From CAVSRC01 sp963785065 (GTDB lineage Bacteria > Pseudomonadota > Alphaproteobacteria > Rhizobiales > Kaistiaceae): a stretch of DNA of 64,000 bases. Both the position numbers and the translations under genes were made by a program. The notes beneath the pieces are model-generated. The model saw only the letters and a list, made by a program, of their open reading frames with translations, was not told the origin of the DNA and ran no database searches. The stretch lies in the NCBI GenBank assembly GCA_963785065.1, contig CAWATX010000002.1:2125587-2189586 (forward strand), written 5' to 3'. Every line of letters begins with the position of its first letter. Within the stretch, counting starts at the first letter, position 1. Shown piece by piece: positions 61,797-64,000 of this stretch.

Positions 61797-62561
61797 TCAG
61801 CCGCCGGCACTTGCGTCTCCTCCGCCGTCAGGTTCGGACGCTGCGGCGGCTTGCGCGGCACGGAACTGCTCCATGATCGACGGATCGGGCGGGTAGAACG
61901 CGCTTGCCGGCGCGCCTGCCTCGATCTTGTCGCGGATCCAGCTCTCCACCTGTTCCAGTTCATACCCCTCCCGCGCAAGCTGCGCTGCCAGATGTCGGGG
62001 AACGACCACCACCCCGTCGGGATCGCCGACGACGATGTCGCCCGGCTCTACCAGCACGTCACCGCAGCCGATCACTTCCTCAATGCCTGCCGCCAGAAGG
62101 GCGCGATTGCTGGGTGCAGGCGCGACGCCATCGCAGAAGACGGGGATCGCCATCCGGGCGATCGCCTCGCCGTCTCGCATCGCCCCGTCTGTGACCAGGG
62201 CTGCCACACCGCGCGCCCCCAACGCAGCGACCATGACATCGCCAAGGCCGCCGCATGTCGTGTTGCCGCGCATATCGATGACCAGCACGCTGCCCGCCGG
62301 AATTCGATCAATGGTGCCGTGCAGCGGGCTCTTGCGGCTGACGATGCTCGCCCTGTCGGTCAGATCCTCGCGCACGGGAACGTTGCGAAGCGTGAAGGCG
62401 GGACCGACGAAGCGCGCATTGGCCGGGTTCAACGGCCGCGCCTGGCTGATCGTGCGGCTACGCAGACCGGCCGTCTTGATCATCAGGCCCGCCAGCGTGT
62501 TGGTGCTGACCTTGCCGAGCAGCTCCAGGGTCGCTGCGTCCAGACTCTCGTCTTCGCTCAT
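61797..62561 (-). CDS. RraA-family protein (possible oxaloacetate-decarboxylase/aldolase)
   Basis: ATG 62561, after GGAGGCATCG, gives 254 residues. The RraA fold signatures are FVGPAFTLRNVPVREDL, IDRIPAGSVLVIDMRGNTTCGGLGDVMVAAL, ALVTDGAMRDGEAI and PGDIVVGDPDGVVVVPRHLA. It is longer than E. coli RraA (161 residues) and fits the HMG/CHA aldolase-like group that cleaves 4-hydroxy-2-oxo acids using a divalent metal. A role in breaking down the sugar-acid product of this island is likely. It lies downstream of the second permease pair on the same strand (82 bp gap). Confidence 0.82.
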   Translation of the reverse strand: MSEDESLDAATLELLGKVSTNTLAGLMIKTAGLRSRTISQARPLNPANARFVGPAFTLRNVPVREDLTDRASIVSRKSPLHGTIDRIPAGSVLVIDMRGNTTCGGLGDVMVAALGARGVAALVTDGAMRDGEAIARMAIPVFCDGVAPAPSNRALLAAGIEEVIGCGDVLVEPGDIVVGDPDGVVVVPRHLAAQLAREGYELEQVESWIRDKIEAGAPASAFYPPDPSIMEQFRAAQAAAASEPDGGGDASAGG

Positions 62562-62643
62562 CGATGCCTCCAGCCGGAGGGCCGCCACCGCGCGGGCGGC
62601 CTCGGTAACATCTGCTGCTCGGCAGGCCGGCGCACTGCAGGGC

Positions 62644-63471
62644 CTAGCCCTTGGCCGCACCGGCGGTCAGGCCGCCAACGAACAGGCGCTGGACGCCGAA
62701 GAACAGGACCACGATCGGCAGCGTCATGATGACCGAGGCCGCCATGACGGCGCCCCAGTCGACGTTGAATTCCGAACTGAACTCCGCCAGCCCGATGGGC
62801 AGCGTCTTGACGCTGCTGTCGGTCGCGAAGACGAGCGCGAAGATGAACTCGTTCCATGTCGTCACGAAGCAGTAGACGACAGTCGATACGATTCCCGGGA
62901 CCGCCAGCGGCAGGACGATCCGCACGAGAATCGTCATCCGCGAAGCCCCATCCACCAGCGCGGCTTCCTCGATCTCGTAGGGGATGGAGCGAAAATAGCC
63001 GATCAGCATCCACACGCATAGCGGCAGGGTGTGGATGAGGTAGACGAGAATGAGGCCCAGATACGTGTTGATCAGGTGCAGGTGGCCCAGAATGATGTAA
63101 AGCGGCACGATAACGGTAGCCGTCGGCAGAAGCTGGCTGACCAGAATGGACGCTTGCAGCATGCCGGCGCCGCGGAATCGGAAGCGTGCAAAACCGTAAG
63201 CCGCCAGCGAGGCAAGGATGAGCGAGATGCCCGTCGAGCCGACCGAGATCACCACGCTGTTCAGGAAGTACCGGGGAATGTTGGAGCTGAAGAGCACGTT
63301 GGCATAGTTCTGGAGCGTGAAGTGCTGGGGAATCCAGGTCGGCGGCACCGTATAGAGCTCCTGCAGCGGCTTGACCGAAGAGACGATCATCCAGCAGAAG
63401 GGAAACAGCGCCGCGGCCGAGAAGATCGACGCCAGAAAATAGCTGAAGGGGGAACTGCGCTTGCTGTTCAT
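62644..63471 (-). CDS. Sugar ABC importer, second system, permease (MalG type)
   Basis: The 275-residue permease has six spans. FLASIFSAAALFPFCWMIVSSVKPLQELYT is the MalG-type start; TFQ-like residues are absent, but SLAAYGFARFRFRGAGML and the EAA loop IEEAALVDGASRMTILVRIVLPLAVPG are clear. It ends in RLFVGGLTAGAAKG. ATG 63471 overlaps the upstream permease stop by one base (TAATG). It is distinct from the 53-55 kb permeases and probably shares an ATPase with them. Confidence 0.92.
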   Translation of the reverse strand: MNSKRSSPFSYFLASIFSAAALFPFCWMIVSSVKPLQELYTVPPTWIPQHFTLQNYANVLFSSNIPRYFLNSVVISVGSTGISLILASLAAYGFARFRFRGAGMLQASILVSQLLPTATVIVPLYIILGHLHLINTYLGLILVYLIHTLPLCVWMLIGYFRSIPYEIEEAALVDGASRMTILVRIVLPLAVPGIVSTVVYCFVTTWNEFIFALVFATDSSVKTLPIGLAEFSSEFNVDWGAVMAASVIMTLPIVVLFFGVQRLFVGGLTAGAAKG

Positions 63472-64000
63472 TAGCGGCCCCCTGACTTTTCGCGGCGCTG
63501 CGAGATGGCGACCTGACCGACGATCACGATGAACAGGACGGTGAACAGGATCAAAGACAGCGCGGCTGCCGTATTGAAACTGAAGTTCTCGAACGCCTCC
63601 TTGAAGATCTGGATCGGCAGGATCAACGACTGATTAGCAGGGCCGCCCGTGGTCATCGCGTAGATGATGGTGATCGCGTTCATTCCCCAGATCAGGAGCA
63701 GAAGGGTAACCGACGTCAGAACCCCCGCCAGATGCGGCAGCATGATGAAGCGGACCTCGTGATAGAAGCTGGCGCCGTCGATGCGCGCGGCTTCGTAGAG
63801 CTCTTCGGGAATGCCTTGCAGCGACGCCAGCACCATCAGCGCCACAAAGGGAAACATCTTCCACACGTTCACGGCTATCAGGCTGGGCTTGACCAGCGTG
63901 GCGTCGGTCAGCCAGCCGACCGGTTTGCCGATGATATGCAGCGCCTCCAGCCCATAGTTGATGATGCCGAATTCATAGTGGTACATCCACGCCCACGTCG
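63471..64000 (-). CDS. Sugar ABC importer, second system, permease (MalF type), C-terminal part
   Basis: The open frame runs to the window edge, so the N-terminus lies outside; about 176 residues are seen. TWAWMYHYEFGIINYGLEAL is the loop after the second spans; VNVWKMFPFVALMVLASLQGIPEELYEAARIDGA includes the EAA motif; TTGGPANQSLILPIQIFKEAF and a last span AAALSLILFTVLFIVIVGQVA follow. An in-frame ATG at 63986 is internal and not the start. The binding protein of this system should lie further upstream, beyond the window. Confidence 0.9.
   Translation of the reverse strand, partial: TWAWMYHYEFGIINYGLEALHIIGKPVGWLTDATLVKPSLIAVNVWKMFPFVALMVLASLQGIPEELYEAARIDGASFYHEVRFIMLPHLAGVLTSVTLLLLIWGMNAITIIYAMTTGGPANQSLILPIQIFKEAFENFSFNTAAALSLILFTVLFIVIVGQVAISQRREKSGGR

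Overview
The window is GC-rich, tightly packed chromosomal DNA from an alphaproteobacterium, most likely of the order Hyphomicrobiales (Rhizobiales). The placement rests on 5-aminolevulinate synthase (hemA), a class I lysyl-tRNA synthetase, a PodJ-like polar factor, a ugpBAEC operon, and the order murA - DUF2948 - hisD - UPF0262 - maf - yacG. No phage, plasmid backbone, insertion sequence, CRISPR array or rRNA operon is visible. Three tRNA genes are present: Gly-CCC, Thr-GGT and Phe-GAA.

Layout. 1-6.3 kb: 5' part of a podJ-like gene, a divergent S24 (LexA/CI-like) repressor with an SNase-like partner, class I LysRS, a TerB-domain protein and a periplasmic binding protein. 6.4-7.5 kb: a decayed GT2 glycosyltransferase and tRNA-Gly. 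7.7-16.4 kb: the most unusual block. It holds a Ser/Thr kinase with a long helical N-terminus, an inner-membrane FHA-trypsin-like protease, a large protein joining a CRP-type cNMP domain, HTH, TPR-like region, SLOG domain and a degenerate nucleotide-cyclase-like domain, then two exported proteases (trypsin-like and astacin-like). 16.5-28.7 kb: housekeeping and transport genes (pyrD, GT4, prolyl aminopeptidase, Na+/solute symporter pair, mscL, aminotransferase, AbrB-family protein, hemA). 28.9-33.1 kb: ugpBAEC. 33.3-44.6 kb: lytic transglycosylase, prolyl-tRNA deacylase-like protein, an RND efflux pair behind a palindromic operator, DUF2207/LemA, and an SDR plus GH88 pair. 44.7-50.6 kb: the murA-hisD-maf-yacG housekeeping run. 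50.8-64 kb: a carbohydrate uptake and catabolism island. It holds a binding protein and two permeases, an aldo/keto reductase, a LacI regulator, a separate ABC ATPase, two TIM-barrel isomerases, two VOC proteins, a TolB-like propeller, an RraA-like protein and a second permease pair that runs off the window.

How the parts work together. The carbohydrate island reads as one regulon. Four copies of an 18-bp palindrome (consensus AATATGAACGTTCATATT) lie in its two control regions, three before the binding-protein operon and one between the ATPase and isomerase genes, and one LacI-family gene sits between those regions. One ATPase gene probably serves both permease pairs. The 7.7-16.4 kb block suggests phosphorylation, phosphopeptide-binding, proteolysis and nucleotide sensing acting together. 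It is the best candidate here for an undescribed system, but that reading is inferred from domains and gene proximity only.
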